A stretch of DNA of 14,751 nucleotides, taken from contig CAAFYT010000087.1 in assembly GCA_900767325.1 (NCBI GenBank), positions 1-14,751 on the forward strand. The letters are read 5' to 3'. This stretch comes from Kiritimatiellia bacterium (lineage in GTDB: Bacteria > Verrucomicrobiota > Kiritimatiellia > RFP12 > UBA1067). The position numbers were made by a program, and so were the translations under genes. Numbering within the stretch: position 1 is the stretch's first letter; each line of letters starts with the position of its first letter. The notes under the pieces were generated by a model, which did not search any database, was not told where the DNA came from, and saw nothing but the letters and a program-made list of their open reading frames with translations. Positions 6,943 through 14,751 of the stretch are shown in pieces.

Positions 6943-8440
6943 AGCGAAAACAGAGCGCCGCTCCGGCAAACACCAGAGCCCCGGTTGCAACCAGCGCGCC
7001 CAAGGAGAAAACCGGGCCGATCGGGCGAAGCGGGGCCTTCAGGGCGAGGACGACGCCTCCCATCAGCCCCGCCGCCAGGAGGATCTTGACGAGCGGCACA
7101 AGGCACGCGCCAAGGCCGAGCGACCCGTTCTTGCGCGCGGCCAGAACCCCCAGGAGAACACACCCCGCAACCGCGCAGACCACCGTCGAGCCGGCCAGCC
7201 CGACATGACGCCACTCGACCGGCAGCAACAAGACGGCCAGCACGTTCAGCGTGGCGTTCATCACCACGGTCGCGACCGAGACGCGAAGCGGCGTCTTCAT
7301 GTCGTTCTGCGCCTGAAACCACGGAATCAGAGACTTTTGGATTCCGAAGAAGCCAAGACCGATCGCATAGGTCGCCAGGGCCCGCGAGACGCGGAGCGTG
7401 TCCTGCGCGGTAAAGGCGTGCCCCTCGTAGATGACGGACGTGATCTCCGGCGCGAGAATGAAGAGCCCGACTGCGGCCGGAACCATGCCGAACATCAGAT
7501 GCACGATCGATTCGCACAACGCACGACGGGCCCCCTCGACGTCGTTCCGGGCGAAGAGACCGGCGAACGTCGGCAGAAGCACCGTTCCAAACGCCACGCC
7601 AATCACCCCGAGCGGCAGATCCATGAGTCGTTCGGCGTAGCCGATCACGCCCGCGGCCCAGCCCGAGGCATACTGGGCGAGGACCTGGTCGAGCATGTAG
7701 TTGATCTGCACCGCGCCCGCGCCCACGGCCGCGATGAAGGTGTTCCTCCAGACGAGGCGCGCGGGAGCGCTCATGAGTCCGCTGAAGACGGGCTTCGGCG
7801 AGAATCCGCGCCGCGCCATGCACCAGAAGAGAAACGCCATCTGCGCCACACCGCCGACGAGGATCGCCCAGCACACGGCCGTCACCCGCGTGGCGATCGG
7901 CAAGTCGGGCATGAATCCGAGCACCGCCAGCGTCGCGATCCAGATCACATTCAGCATCGCCGGCGTACACGCCCCCTCCACGAACCTCCCCAGCGCGTTC
8001 AGGACGCCCATGCCGAACGCCGCGGCGCAGATGAAAATCATGTACGGGAAGAGGATGCGAACCAGTTCGAGCGTCAGCGTCGAGCGCTCCCCGAGTCCCT
8101 CCCCGAACCGCAGAAACGCCGTCAGCCCCCCGACCGCGCAGAGCACGATCGCCCCGAGCATCAGGACGACCAGCGTCATCACCGCACGCGCAAGCCGACG
8201 CGCCGACTCGACCTCCCCGTCGGCGAGAAACCGCTTGAAGACCGGCACGAACGCCGCCGTCAACGCGCCTTCGCCAAAGAGCTTGCGTGCCATGTTGGGG
8301 ATCGCGAACGCCAAAACGAACGCGCTCTGTTCGATCCCCGCGCCGATCAGCCGCGACTGCAGCATCTCGCGTACGAGCCCCAGCACGCGGCTCGCCGCGG
8401 TCCATCCGCCGACCGTCACGGTGTTCCTGAGGATGCTCAC
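6920..8440 (-). CDS. murJ: Lipid II flippase MurJ
   Basis: 506 aa, close to the 511 aa of E. coli MurJ. The start is the GTG at 8438-8440, which overlaps the lpxK stop (GTGA); it gives the family-type N-terminus SILRNTVTVGGWTAASRVLGLVRE, whereas a longer frame would run back into lpxK. About 14 hydrophobic segments. Arg18, Arg24 and Arg52 (in SRVLGLVRE and ARKLFGEGAL) match the essential arginines of E. coli MurJ, and Arg271 in YAERLMDLPLGVIG matches Arg270 there. The block LPLGVIGVAFGTVLLP is the MOP/MVF family signature. The protein moves lipid-linked peptidoglycan precursor across the inner membrane to feed PBP2-RodA, encoded earlier in the same cluster. The call is firm. Confidence 0.97.
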   Translation of the reverse strand: MSILRNTVTVGGWTAASRVLGLVREMLQSRLIGAGIEQSAFVLAFAIPNMARKLFGEGALTAAFVPVFKRFLADGEVESARRLARAVMTLVVLMLGAIVLCAVGGLTAFLRFGEGLGERSTLTLELVRILFPYMIFICAAAFGMGVLNALGRFVEGACTPAMLNVIWIATLAVLGFMPDLPIATRVTAVCWAILVGGVAQMAFLFWCMARRGFSPKPVFSGLMSAPARLVWRNTFIAAVGAGAVQINYMLDQVLAQYASGWAAGVIGYAERLMDLPLGVIGVAFGTVLLPTFAGLFARNDVEGARRALCESIVHLMFGMVPAAVGLFILAPEITSVIYEGHAFTAQDTLRVSRALATYAIGLGFFGIQKSLIPWFQAQNDMKTPLRVSVATVVMNATLNVLAVLLLPVEWRHVGLAGSTVVCAVAGCVLLGVLAARKNGSLGLGACLVPLVKILLAAGLMGGVVLALKAPLRPIGPVFSLGALVATGALVFAGAALCFRLRFRRGM

Positions 8441-9606
8441 TTGCGGAAGCAGATGCGGTTGATGATGGACTGGAAACTCTCGCCCCCGGCGAGAATCTCG
8501 ATGGCGACCCGAAGATAGAGACACTTCACCGGCGACGTCTCCATGCGCGGAAAGCGCACCGCGTCCTTCTCGGTCGTGATCAGCGCATCGGCGCCCATGT
8601 CGGCGGTGCGGTTCAATGCGTAGATGATCTCCGACGAATCGTAGCGGTGATGGTCCGCGTAGCGCTCGCACCAGATCACCTGGGCACCCAGCTGGCGCAA
8701 CGAATTCTCGAACCCCTTCGGCGAGGCGATGCCCGAAAGCGTACACGTCCGCCTGCCGCGCAGCCAGTCCAACGGATACTCCTCGCGGCTCCAGACGTCC
8801 CGGAGGAGCTTCGGCTCGTGGTTGCATTCCACGATCTCGGCCGTCGCGTTGTATTTCCGGATCTCGTCCTTGACCGCGCTGACGTCTCCACGGCACTTGG
8901 TGAGGAAGATCAGATCCGCCCGGCCGATGCTGCGAATCGGTTCGCGCAGGATCCCGCGCGGCAGCAGATTGCCGTTTCCGAAGGGATTGGTCGAATCGAC
9001 CAGCACGACCTCGATCGAATGCTTGAGCTTCTGGTACTGGAAGCCGTCGTCCAGAATCAGCGTATTGCACCCGAGCCGTTTGATCGCATAGCGCCCCGCC
9101 TTCACCCGGTTTCGATCGACGACCACGGCGACGCCCGGCAGGTTGGAGGCGAGCATGTACGGCTCGTCGCCGCCCGTCGCCGCGTCGAGCAGCACGCGCC
9201 GGCCATCCGAGACCACGAGGGGCGGCTCAATCACCTGCGTGAAAACACGCCGCCAGAACGGGGCCTCCTTGCGCCGATAGCCCCGCGAGAGAATGGCGAC
9301 CTTGCGCCCCTCCTTCGCCAGCGTACGCGCGAAGATCTCGGTCACCGGCGTCTTGCCCGTGCCGCCCGCCGTGACGTTGCCGATGGAGATGACCTGAATC
9401 CCGAGCGGATGACGGCGCATGATTCCCGTGCGGTAGAGGAAGTGGCGAATCGCGACCGCGACCGCGAAAACCGCGCTGAGACCCTTGAGCACGCCGAGCA
9501 GGAACCGCACGGAGCCCGAGCGATCCCGATCGGCCCCCTTCTCCTGGATCAGCCGGACGAGGGAGTTCTCAAGTCGCTCGAAACCGCTCTGCTTCGCCTT
9601 GCGCAT
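8437..9606 (-). CDS. lpxK: Tetraacyldisaccharide 4'-kinase LpxK
   Basis: 389 aa. LpxK phosphorylates the 4' position of the lipid A precursor disaccharide at the cytoplasmic face of the inner membrane. Diagnostic motifs are present in order: hydrophobic anchor at about 33-56, P-loop GNVTAGGTGKTP (76-87), SRGYR (107-111), GDEP (146-149), LDDGFQ (185-190) with the catalytic-type DDG, and GNGNLLPRGILREP (210-223). It is longer than the 328-aa E. coli enzyme because of a polar extension of about 20-25 residues before the anchor. The ATG at 9604-9606 lies 5 nt after the lptD stop; a GAGG is present but only 3 nt away, so translation may depend on the upstream gene. Its stop overlaps the murJ start. 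Together with the LptD-like gene it shows that the organism makes lipid A. Confidence 0.97.
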   Translation of the reverse strand: MRKAKQSGFERLENSLVRLIQEKGADRDRSGSVRFLLGVLKGLSAVFAVAVAIRHFLYRTGIMRRHPLGIQVISIGNVTAGGTGKTPVTEIFARTLAKEGRKVAILSRGYRRKEAPFWRRVFTQVIEPPLVVSDGRRVLLDAATGGDEPYMLASNLPGVAVVVDRNRVKAGRYAIKRLGCNTLILDDGFQYQKLKHSIEVVLVDSTNPFGNGNLLPRGILREPIRSIGRADLIFLTKCRGDVSAVKDEIRKYNATAEIVECNHEPKLLRDVWSREEYPLDWLRGRRTCTLSGIASPKGFENSLRQLGAQVIWCERYADHHRYDSSEIIYALNRTADMGADALITTEKDAVRFPRMETSPVKCLYLRVAIEILAGGESFQSIINRICFRK

Positions 9607-9611
9607 GCGCC

Positions 9612-11774
9612 TCAGTTGAATGGGTTGCCGCTACCCGGGCCGAACGCGCGCAGGTAGATGTAGAAGCCCACGCTCCAGTCATCGCCCCATTCGCGTCCAT
9701 CGATCGTGGTGAAGGAGTTGTCGTACTCGACAAGCAGGCGAAAGCCCAGGCAGTCCGTGAGGTAGTCGATCCAGGCGCCGACGGAATCCAGCTCGTTCTC
9801 GCGGATGTCCCAACGCAGATTCGGTCCCCACGCCAGCCAATCGCAGAGCCGCTGCTCGAAGCCCATCTCGACGAGATGCAGCCGTGCCAGACCGAACTCG
9901 TCGCTTCGCATCCGCGTCTCGTCGTAGGGTGCGGAGGAAAAATCCCACTGCCGGTGGTCGCGCAGGTCGTACTTCACGTAGTAGTTGAAGTCGTCCGTCA
10001 CCGTCTGCGCGAACTTTGCGCTCGCGTAGGCGATGCGATTGTCGTCGGAGTCGTATTCGGCGCGAAGGCCCAGGTTGACGTCTTGCGACGGCGCCCACCG
10101 CACGCGCACGCCGGGCGCCAGCGCGCAACCGTTCTTGCCGTAGTTCGGCTTCCCCGCCTCGGCGAGCTTGTGGGCGTCGTCCGCGCCGGCGTAGGATGTC
10201 TCGTTGAACTGGATCGCCGAGTAGAGGTCGACGTCCAGAACCTGCCGCACGTTCCCGCGCTCGGTGAGCACGCTCCAGACATTGCGCAGACCGGGCGTGA
10301 TCCCGTAATAGGAATACGGCAGGTTGCGCGAACGGCCCGCGAACTGGTCCTCCCAAGTCGACGAGGCGTCGAGGTTGTCGAAGACATACGGCCGGTTGTT
10401 CCCGTCGAGGCCGCTGAACCAGGCCTCCTGCGCCAACACGTCCAAATAGGGCTCCACCAGATGCCGCCACCCGTCGTCGATCTGCGCGACGCCGCGGGCC
10501 GAGAACGTCACGCCCGCCTCGCCGATCGAACGGTAGAGCGCACCCGCGTCCTGCGCCTCGCTCCAACCCGTGAGATCCGTCATGCCGCTGTGGTTCCAGT
10601 ACGTGCCGCGATAGCCGAGGCGCGGCACGACGGACAGCACATCGCCGCACGTGCGCAACGGCGCGGTCAGGCGATGGTAGGTGTCGAAGCGAAACGCCTC
10701 GTACTCCGCCCACGGCCCCGGGTTGTAGGAGTAGACGGTCCGGCGCAGGCTTCCGTATTCCGCGAAGCCACGCGTCAGATACCCCAGTCGGTTCTCAGTC
10801 TCGTAGTTGACGGGCAAGCCGAGAAGCGGAATCGGGTTCACGTCGAAATAGATCTCCGGAAGCCGGCCGACCATCCCGTAGAAGTCGTTGAGCCGCCCCG
10901 AAACCTCCGCGCCGAAGGCGAACGCATCCTCGAGATGCTCCCAGAACACGCCGCTGTTCTGGTAGGTCAGCCATTTCTCGTTCAGACTGAACATGTTGCG
11001 CCGCATGTAGTCGAGCTGGAAGTAGGAATCGGAGTAGAAGGACGCGCGCAGGCTGACGCGGTCGCGCTCCGTCGGCTCCCAATGGTGCCGCGCGCTGATC
11101 ACATAGCGGTTCTCGCTGACGTCGCTCCCCCAGTTGTCGTAGAGATCCCAGTACGCGCCGCGCTGGTCGAAACGACCATCCGCATCGCGATCCCAGGCGT
11201 AGTAGACCTGGAAATCCCCCGCGCCGAAGTCGCCGAGGTTCCAGCTCAGGTCCTGCCCCAGCGCGACACCCTGCTTGTAGCGCAGATCGAAGCGCGTATC
11301 ACCCCGCAACCACCAGGTGCTATCACGATGTTGAACATCTCCCGCGAGGTCGTAGGTGTACTTCGTCAGCAGATACGCGCCCCACCGGTCGACGTAGCCG
11401 GGCATCCAGCTAAAACCGCAGTCGTTGCCCAGCGAGTAGTAGAAATACGGCAGCCAGAAGATCGGCACCTCGTAGAACCTGAGCCACACGTTCCGCAGGA
11501 GCACGTAGTCGTTCTCCCGATACCGCACCTCTCCCGAGACGTTCCAGTGCGTGTGCCCGACGGCATTGCTGCACGTGGTCACGCACGTCGGGTCGAAGAA
11601 GTTGTACGTTCCGTCGGCATCGCGCGAAAGCGCTTCGCTCCGGAGCGTCAGCGGACCCGCCACGGCCTCGATGTGTCCGGTTGCGGCCAGGGCCTTGGTC
11701 ACGTTGTCCGCCGCGATTCTGTCGGCGGTGAAGGTCATCGCCTGTGCGGCGACGAGAAGGACTTGTGCGATCAT
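9612..11774 (-). CDS. lptD: LptD-like outer-membrane LPS-assembly protein
   Basis: 720 aa. The ATG at 11772-11774 overlaps the RNase G stop (ATGA). A short hydrophobic leader (MIAQVLLVAAQA) without the usual basic start is followed by an OstA/LptA-type beta segment (TFTADRIAADNVTKALAATG, then PLTLRSEALS), and then LRNVWLRFYEVPIFWLPYFYY (about 93-113), the counterpart of the LptD block near vPvfylPy at the barrel entrance. From about residue 120 the protein is rich in alternating aromatic/polar beta strands, as in a large outer-membrane barrel, to the end. LptD inserts LPS into the outer leaflet. The protein is a little shorter than E. coli LptD (784 aa), mainly in the N-terminal domain. Cys64 and Cys68 (TCVTTC) plus later cysteines might form disulfides, as in E. 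coli, but the pattern differs. Neighbour lpxK supports the role. Confidence 0.85.
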   Translation of the reverse strand: MIAQVLLVAAQAMTFTADRIAADNVTKALAATGHIEAVAGPLTLRSEALSRDADGTYNFFDPTCVTTCSNAVGHTHWNVSGEVRYRENDYVLLRNVWLRFYEVPIFWLPYFYYSLGNDCGFSWMPGYVDRWGAYLLTKYTYDLAGDVQHRDSTWWLRGDTRFDLRYKQGVALGQDLSWNLGDFGAGDFQVYYAWDRDADGRFDQRGAYWDLYDNWGSDVSENRYVISARHHWEPTERDRVSLRASFYSDSYFQLDYMRRNMFSLNEKWLTYQNSGVFWEHLEDAFAFGAEVSGRLNDFYGMVGRLPEIYFDVNPIPLLGLPVNYETENRLGYLTRGFAEYGSLRRTVYSYNPGPWAEYEAFRFDTYHRLTAPLRTCGDVLSVVPRLGYRGTYWNHSGMTDLTGWSEAQDAGALYRSIGEAGVTFSARGVAQIDDGWRHLVEPYLDVLAQEAWFSGLDGNNRPYVFDNLDASSTWEDQFAGRSRNLPYSYYGITPGLRNVWSVLTERGNVRQVLDVDLYSAIQFNETSYAGADDAHKLAEAGKPNYGKNGCALAPGVRVRWAPSQDVNLGLRAEYDSDDNRIAYASAKFAQTVTDDFNYYVKYDLRDHRQWDFSSAPYDETRMRSDEFGLARLHLVEMGFEQRLCDWLAWGPNLRWDIRENELDSVGAWIDYLTDCLGFRLLVEYDNSFTTIDGREWGDDWSVGFYIYLRAFGPGSGNPFN

Positions 11775-13357
11775 GATTGAGAGTATAGCACTTGTGAGGT
11801 GGTTGCGTCCAGTATCGTGAACGCGTCGGGATGGCGGTGCAGTTCGGAAACGAACGTGAGCCGCGTGTTGAAATCCTTCTGCAGCCTGGCCAGGATCTCG
11901 CTGTCCTCCGTCCGCAGACGCTGCATGACCTGCGGCGCGATCACGATCTTCGGCATGATCGTGCGCTTTTCCGCCTCGGCCTTCTTGAGCAGCCCCGTCA
12001 GATGGCGCTGGATCTCGATCGAGACCGCCATCGGCGACTTGACGAGTCCGCTGCCCTGGCAATACGGACAGGTCGACGTCAGCTGCGAGAGGATCGACTG
12101 GTCCTGCCGCTGGCGCGACATCTCCAACAGCCCGAGCTCCGAGATGCTGAGCACGTTCGTCCGCGCGCGGTCGCGCCGGAGCGCCTCCTTGAGCTTTCGA
12201 CCGACCTCGCGCTGGTGCTTGCGCTGCTTCATGTCGATCAGGTCGAGCACCACGAGTCCGCCGATGTTCCGCAACCGCAGCTGACGCGCGACCTCGTCGA
12301 CCGCCTCCAGGTTCACCGCGAGGATCGCGTCCTCCTGGCTGCCCTTGCCCTTGTAGTGGCCCGTATTCACATCCACCGCGATCAGCGCCTCGGTCTCGTC
12401 GATCACCAGATAGCCGCCGGATTTCAGCGGAACCTGCCGCGCGAAGGCATCGTGCAGCTGCCGCTCGATGCCATAGTGCTCGAAGATGCTGCTCGTGCCG
12501 TCGAACCGGCGGATCTTCGACTTCGCGCTCCGCGAGATCTTCGCGGTGACGTCGCGCATGTGCTCGTAGGCCGTCGGATCGTCGATGACGATCGAGTCCA
12601 CATCCTCGGTCAGCCAATCGCGGATCACCCGCTCGCACAGATCCGGTTCCTGGAAGATGCAGCACGGCGTGCGCAGGTTCTTCACGTTCCCCTGCATCTC
12701 GTTCCAGATCGACACGAGGTTGCGCAGATCGCGCGCGAAGGCCCGCGCGCTCGCGCCCGCGCCCACCGTCCTGACGACAAGCCCCACGTTCTCCGGCAAC
12801 GGCAGCTTGTCGAGGATCTTCTTCAGCCGCTTGCGCTCATCGGCGTCGCCGATCTTCTTCGAGACACCGCGAATCCGCGTGCCCGGCATCATCACCAGGT
12901 AGCGGCCCGGAATGGAGAGGTTCGCCGTGACGCGAGGTCCCTTCGTCGAGATCGGCCCCTTCGTGACCTGCACGATGATCTCCGACCCCGGGGGAAAGCG
13001 TTTGGCGATCTCCTCGTCCGAGAGGCGGTTTGACTTCCGCCCGCCCTTCGGCCGTTCCGTCTTGCCGTCATCGTCGTCATCGAGGAGCGCGTCCACGTCG
13101 GGCGTCATGTCCCAGTAGTGGAGAAAGGCGTTCTTCTTCAGCCCAATGTCGACGAACGCCGCCTGCAGGTCGTTCTCGAGGTTCTGCACCCGCCCCTTGA
13201 AGACGCTTCCGACCAGCCGCTCCTCCTCGGGGTGCTCGACCATGAATTCCTCGAGCCGCCCGTTCTCCATGACGGCGACGCGCGTCTCGAGCTTTTCGAC
13301 GTTGATGATGATCTCGCGCTTCATCTTCGAGCGCTTCAACCAGCCCAGTATGTTCAT
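11771..13357 (-). CDS. rng: Ribonuclease G/E family endoribonuclease
   Basis: 528 aa. The start is the ATG at 13355-13357, overlapping the rodA stop (ATGA), with GGAGG 10 nt upstream; an inner ATG at 13324 (KREIIINVEKLETRV) matches the usual family start but has no Shine-Dalgarno. An S1-type RNA-binding domain (about 50-145) is interrupted by an acidic/basic insertion (DDDDDGKTERPKGGRK, about 93-108). The catalytic part carries VDVNTG (Asp329) and LDLIDM (Asp372); these are 43 residues apart like Asp303 and Asp346 of E. coli RNase E, which bind the metal. The zinc-link CPYCQGSG (Cys430, Cys433) is intact. It lacks the long RNase E scaffold tail, hence RNase G. The enzyme cleaves single-stranded RNA in rRNA maturation and mRNA decay. 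In E. coli rng lies next to the rod-shape genes mreBCD, which fits this location. Confidence 0.95.
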   Translation of the reverse strand: MNILGWLKRSKMKREIIINVEKLETRVAVMENGRLEEFMVEHPEEERLVGSVFKGRVQNLENDLQAAFVDIGLKKNAFLHYWDMTPDVDALLDDDDDGKTERPKGGRKSNRLSDEEIAKRFPPGSEIIVQVTKGPISTKGPRVTANLSIPGRYLVMMPGTRIRGVSKKIGDADERKRLKKILDKLPLPENVGLVVRTVGAGASARAFARDLRNLVSIWNEMQGNVKNLRTPCCIFQEPDLCERVIRDWLTEDVDSIVIDDPTAYEHMRDVTAKISRSAKSKIRRFDGTSSIFEHYGIERQLHDAFARQVPLKSGGYLVIDETEALIAVDVNTGHYKGKGSQEDAILAVNLEAVDEVARQLRLRNIGGLVVLDLIDMKQRKHQREVGRKLKEALRRDRARTNVLSISELGLLEMSRQRQDQSILSQLTSTCPYCQGSGLVKSPMAVSIEIQRHLTGLLKKAEAEKRTIMPKIVIAPQVMQRLRTEDSEILARLQKDFNTRLTFVSELHRHPDAFTILDATTSQVLYSQS

Positions 13358-14526
13358 CTTGACGATTCCTCCCTGTGAATGGATATGCTTTGAATGAGAC
13401 CGAGTCCGCACATCAGAACGATCAGAAACGTGCGGCCCGACGAAATGAACGGCAGCGGCAACCCCGTGATCGGCACGAGCCCGAGCGACATCGCGATGTT
13501 GATGTACACATGCGCGAGGATCAGACTCACAATGCCAATCGCGAGCAGTTGCCCGCGGCCATCCGTTGAAACGAACGCGACCCAGCAGCCCGCGAGCAGC
13601 AATGCCCCGAACAGCCCGAGCAGCACCAACGATCCGACGAACCCGAACTCCTCCGCGTAGACGCAGAAGATGAAGTCGTTCATCGAAATTGCCTGCGGCA
13701 GGTACTTGAGCCGACTGGCCTCGCCCTTGCCGAGACCCTTGCCGAAATACCCCCCCGACCCGATCGAGATCTTGGCCTGTCGAAGCGTGTAGCCCGCCCC
13801 CGTCACGTCGCTCTCGGGGAAGAGGAAGACCTTCACCCGCTCCACCTGATGCGGACGCAGCGGCACGTAGCGCATGATCCGCTCCCGCCGTTCCGACGAG
13901 ACGCCCGGCTTCTCGGCTTCGTACACCGCCCCCAGCACGAGCAGCGTCGCCAGGAACCCGACCGCCGCGAGGGTGACGAGCCCGTTGCGCCAGACGCCCG
14001 CCGCGAACATCATCACCACGACCGCCGGCAGCAGCGTGAAGGCCGTTCCCATGTCCGGCTCCAGCAGGATCAGCACGACGGGGACGCCCGCCAGCGCGCT
14101 CGCGGCCAGAAAGCCCCGGAACCCCGTCCGCATCCCGAAAAGGCGGCTCCGCCGATCGCCGTAGAGCGTCGCGAAGAGGGCGATCACGCACAACTTGGCG
14201 ATCTCGCTCGGCTGGAAAAACCAGAGCCACCGCTTTCCCCCGTAGATCGTCGAACCGAACAGAAGCACCGCGACGAGCAGCGCGAGCGACACCGCGAACG
14301 CGGGAATCGCGAAGTTCTCCAGCGTTCGGCGATAGTCGGTGAACGCCAGAAGGAAGTAGAGCGCGAGCCCGAGAAGCGCCGTGACGAGGTTGCTCCGCCA
14401 CATGCCGTGGAAGATCGCCTCCGCGCGCGCACCGCCCGCAGACCAAATCGCCACCGTGCCGACGGCGATGAGCGCGAGCATCGCCCCGAAAAGCACCCAG
14501 TTGAATCTCCTGAGCCTCGCGATCAC
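13354..14526 (-). CDS. rodA: RodA, SEDS peptidoglycan glycosyltransferase
   Basis: 390 aa with about 10 hydrophobic segments. It starts with GTG (14524-14526) overlapping the upstream stop (GTGA), with GGAGG 6 nt before it (14533-14537). SEDS-family features in order: GGKRWLWFFQPSEIAK (96-111), LLEPDMGTA (154-162), FPESDVTGAGY (236-246) with Asp240 at the place of the catalytic Asp of RodA, QAKISIGSGGYFGKG (250-264), FIFCVYAEEFGFVG (285-298) and LVPITGLPLPFIS (350-362). It polymerises glycan strands from lipid II for side-wall growth together with PBP2, whose gene precedes it, the classical mrdA-mrdB arrangement. Oddity: after PLPFIS the usual YGGS is replaced by SGRT. RodA rather than FtsW is chosen from this pairing. 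Confidence 0.95.
   Translation of the reverse strand: MIARLRRFNWVLFGAMLALIAVGTVAIWSAGGARAEAIFHGMWRSNLVTALLGLALYFLLAFTDYRRTLENFAIPAFAVSLALLVAVLLFGSTIYGGKRWLWFFQPSEIAKLCVIALFATLYGDRRSRLFGMRTGFRGFLAASALAGVPVVLILLEPDMGTAFTLLPAVVVMMFAAGVWRNGLVTLAAVGFLATLLVLGAVYEAEKPGVSSERRERIMRYVPLRPHQVERVKVFLFPESDVTGAGYTLRQAKISIGSGGYFGKGLGKGEASRLKYLPQAISMNDFIFCVYAEEFGFVGSLVLLGLFGALLLAGCWVAFVSTDGRGQLLAIGIVSLILAHVYINIAMSLGLVPITGLPLPFISSGRTFLIVLMCGLGLIQSISIHREESSR
13368..13372 (-). promoter_or_regulatory. Shine-Dalgarno deciding the RNase G start
   Basis: GGAGG on the minus strand, 10 nt before the ATG at 13357 and inside the end of rodA. The inner ATG at 13324 lacks such a site, so the longer RNase G with 11 extra residues (MNILGWLKRSK) is preferred. 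Confidence 0.6.
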
Positions 14527-14751
14527 GCCTCGCCTCCCCCACCGAAGATCGTGCGCAAAACCGCGCCGACCCGAGGCGCGGCCGTTTCCCCGCCCGATTC
14601 GCCGTTCTCAACGACGAGCGCCACGGCGACCGTCGGCCGCTCCGCCGGAGCGTAACCGATGAACCACGTGTTCTTCCGGCGCGTCGCGCCCTGGCCGACT
14701 TCCGCCGTGCCCGTCTTGCCCGCGACCGCCACGCCCACGCCCGCGCCCGCG
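14523..14751 (-). CDS. mrdA: Penicillin-binding protein 2, C-terminal end (partial)
   Basis: Last 75 residues, running in from the right edge. The piece holds VAGKTGTAE, the KTG active-site motif of penicillin-binding transpeptidases (KTG codons at 14709-14717), followed by WFIGYAPAERPTVAVALVVE, which is the typical class B PBP sequence after KTG (W-F-x-G-[FY]-x-P). The stop overlaps the rodA GTG start by 4 nt. A class B PBP immediately before rodA is the standard mrdA-rodA pair, so PBP2, the side-wall crosslinking transpeptidase, is the best call; FtsI cannot be excluded from this fragment alone. The SxxK and SxN motifs lie outside the window. The edge itself is a GC-rich stretch coding AGAGVGVAVAG. 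Confidence 0.88.
   Translation of the reverse strand, partial: AGAGVGVAVAGKTGTAEVGQGATRRKNTWFIGYAPAERPTVAVALVVENGESGGETAAPRVGAVLRTIFGGGGEA

Noticed and set aside
7205..8518. Open frame of 437 codons on the plus strand
   Set aside because: Antisense to murJ and lpxK, with a low-complexity Arg/His/Asp/Pro composition; murJ on the other strand has matched essential residues.
11782..11790. Extended -10-like TGCTATACT just before the lptD start
   Set aside because: It lies inside the last codons of RNase G (LYSQS), and the ATGA overlap already explains lptD translation. A promoter here cannot be excluded but is not supported beyond the motif.
11775..12665. Upstream extension of the LptD frame
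   Set aside because: The extra residues are an out-of-frame reading of RNase G, whose catalytic motifs are in the other frame; the ATG at 11774 gives the leader and OstA-type start.
14728..14751. GC-rich short repeats at the right edge
   Set aside because: They read as the Gly/Ala/Val-rich lead-in to the KTG motif normal for penicillin-binding proteins, so no separate repeat element is called.

Overview
The window is a gene-dense, GC-rich stretch in which every supported gene lies on the minus strand and is read from right to left. It looks like one long cell-envelope operon cut at both ends. It suggests a Gram-negative (diderm) bacterium that makes peptidoglycan and lipid A/LPS: PBP2, RodA and MurJ handle the wall, LpxK and an LptD-like protein handle LPS. 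The style of the ExbD N-terminus, the ExbB with an extra signal peptide, and the TPR proteins beside them remind me of the Verrucomicrobia/Lentisphaerae/Kiritimatiellae side of the PVC group. That placement is inference from memory, not a search result.

Layout in transcription order: C-terminus of a class B penicillin-binding protein (14751-14523, partial), rodA (14526-13354), rng/RNase G (13357-11771), an LptD-like outer-membrane protein (11774-9612), lpxK (9606-8437), murJ (8440-6920), a 1042-aa secreted TPR protein (6904-3776), a 258-aa secreted protein with a helical repeat part (3779-3003), exbB/tolQ (2961-2161), two exbD/tolR copies (2145-1645 and 1643-1233), a secreted Sel1-like protein (1228-512), and the start of a TonB/TolA-like membrane-anchored protein (515 to the left edge). 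Genes overlap by 4 nt (ATGA or GTGA) at six junctions. The other gaps are 1 to about 41 nt. No intergenic stretch exceeds 300 bases, and I see no terminator, tRNA, rRNA, CRISPR array or mobile element.

The right half builds the envelope: septum-independent wall synthesis (PBP2-RodA), lipid II flipping (MurJ), lipid A phosphorylation (LpxK) and LPS insertion (LptD). The left half looks like a proton-driven trans-envelope machine: an ExbB/ExbD motor, two different ExbD subunits, a TonB-like linker, and three secreted helical-repeat proteins of unknown role. No Pal, TolB or TonB-dependent receptor is visible, so its target is unknown. A TATAAT box just before the large TPR gene may let the left half be transcribed separately.

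The extreme left end carries a perfect 73-bp inverted repeat whose outer arm begins at base 1. This is probably a fold-back assembly or amplification artefact, so the sequence of the last gene left of about base 74 should not be trusted.
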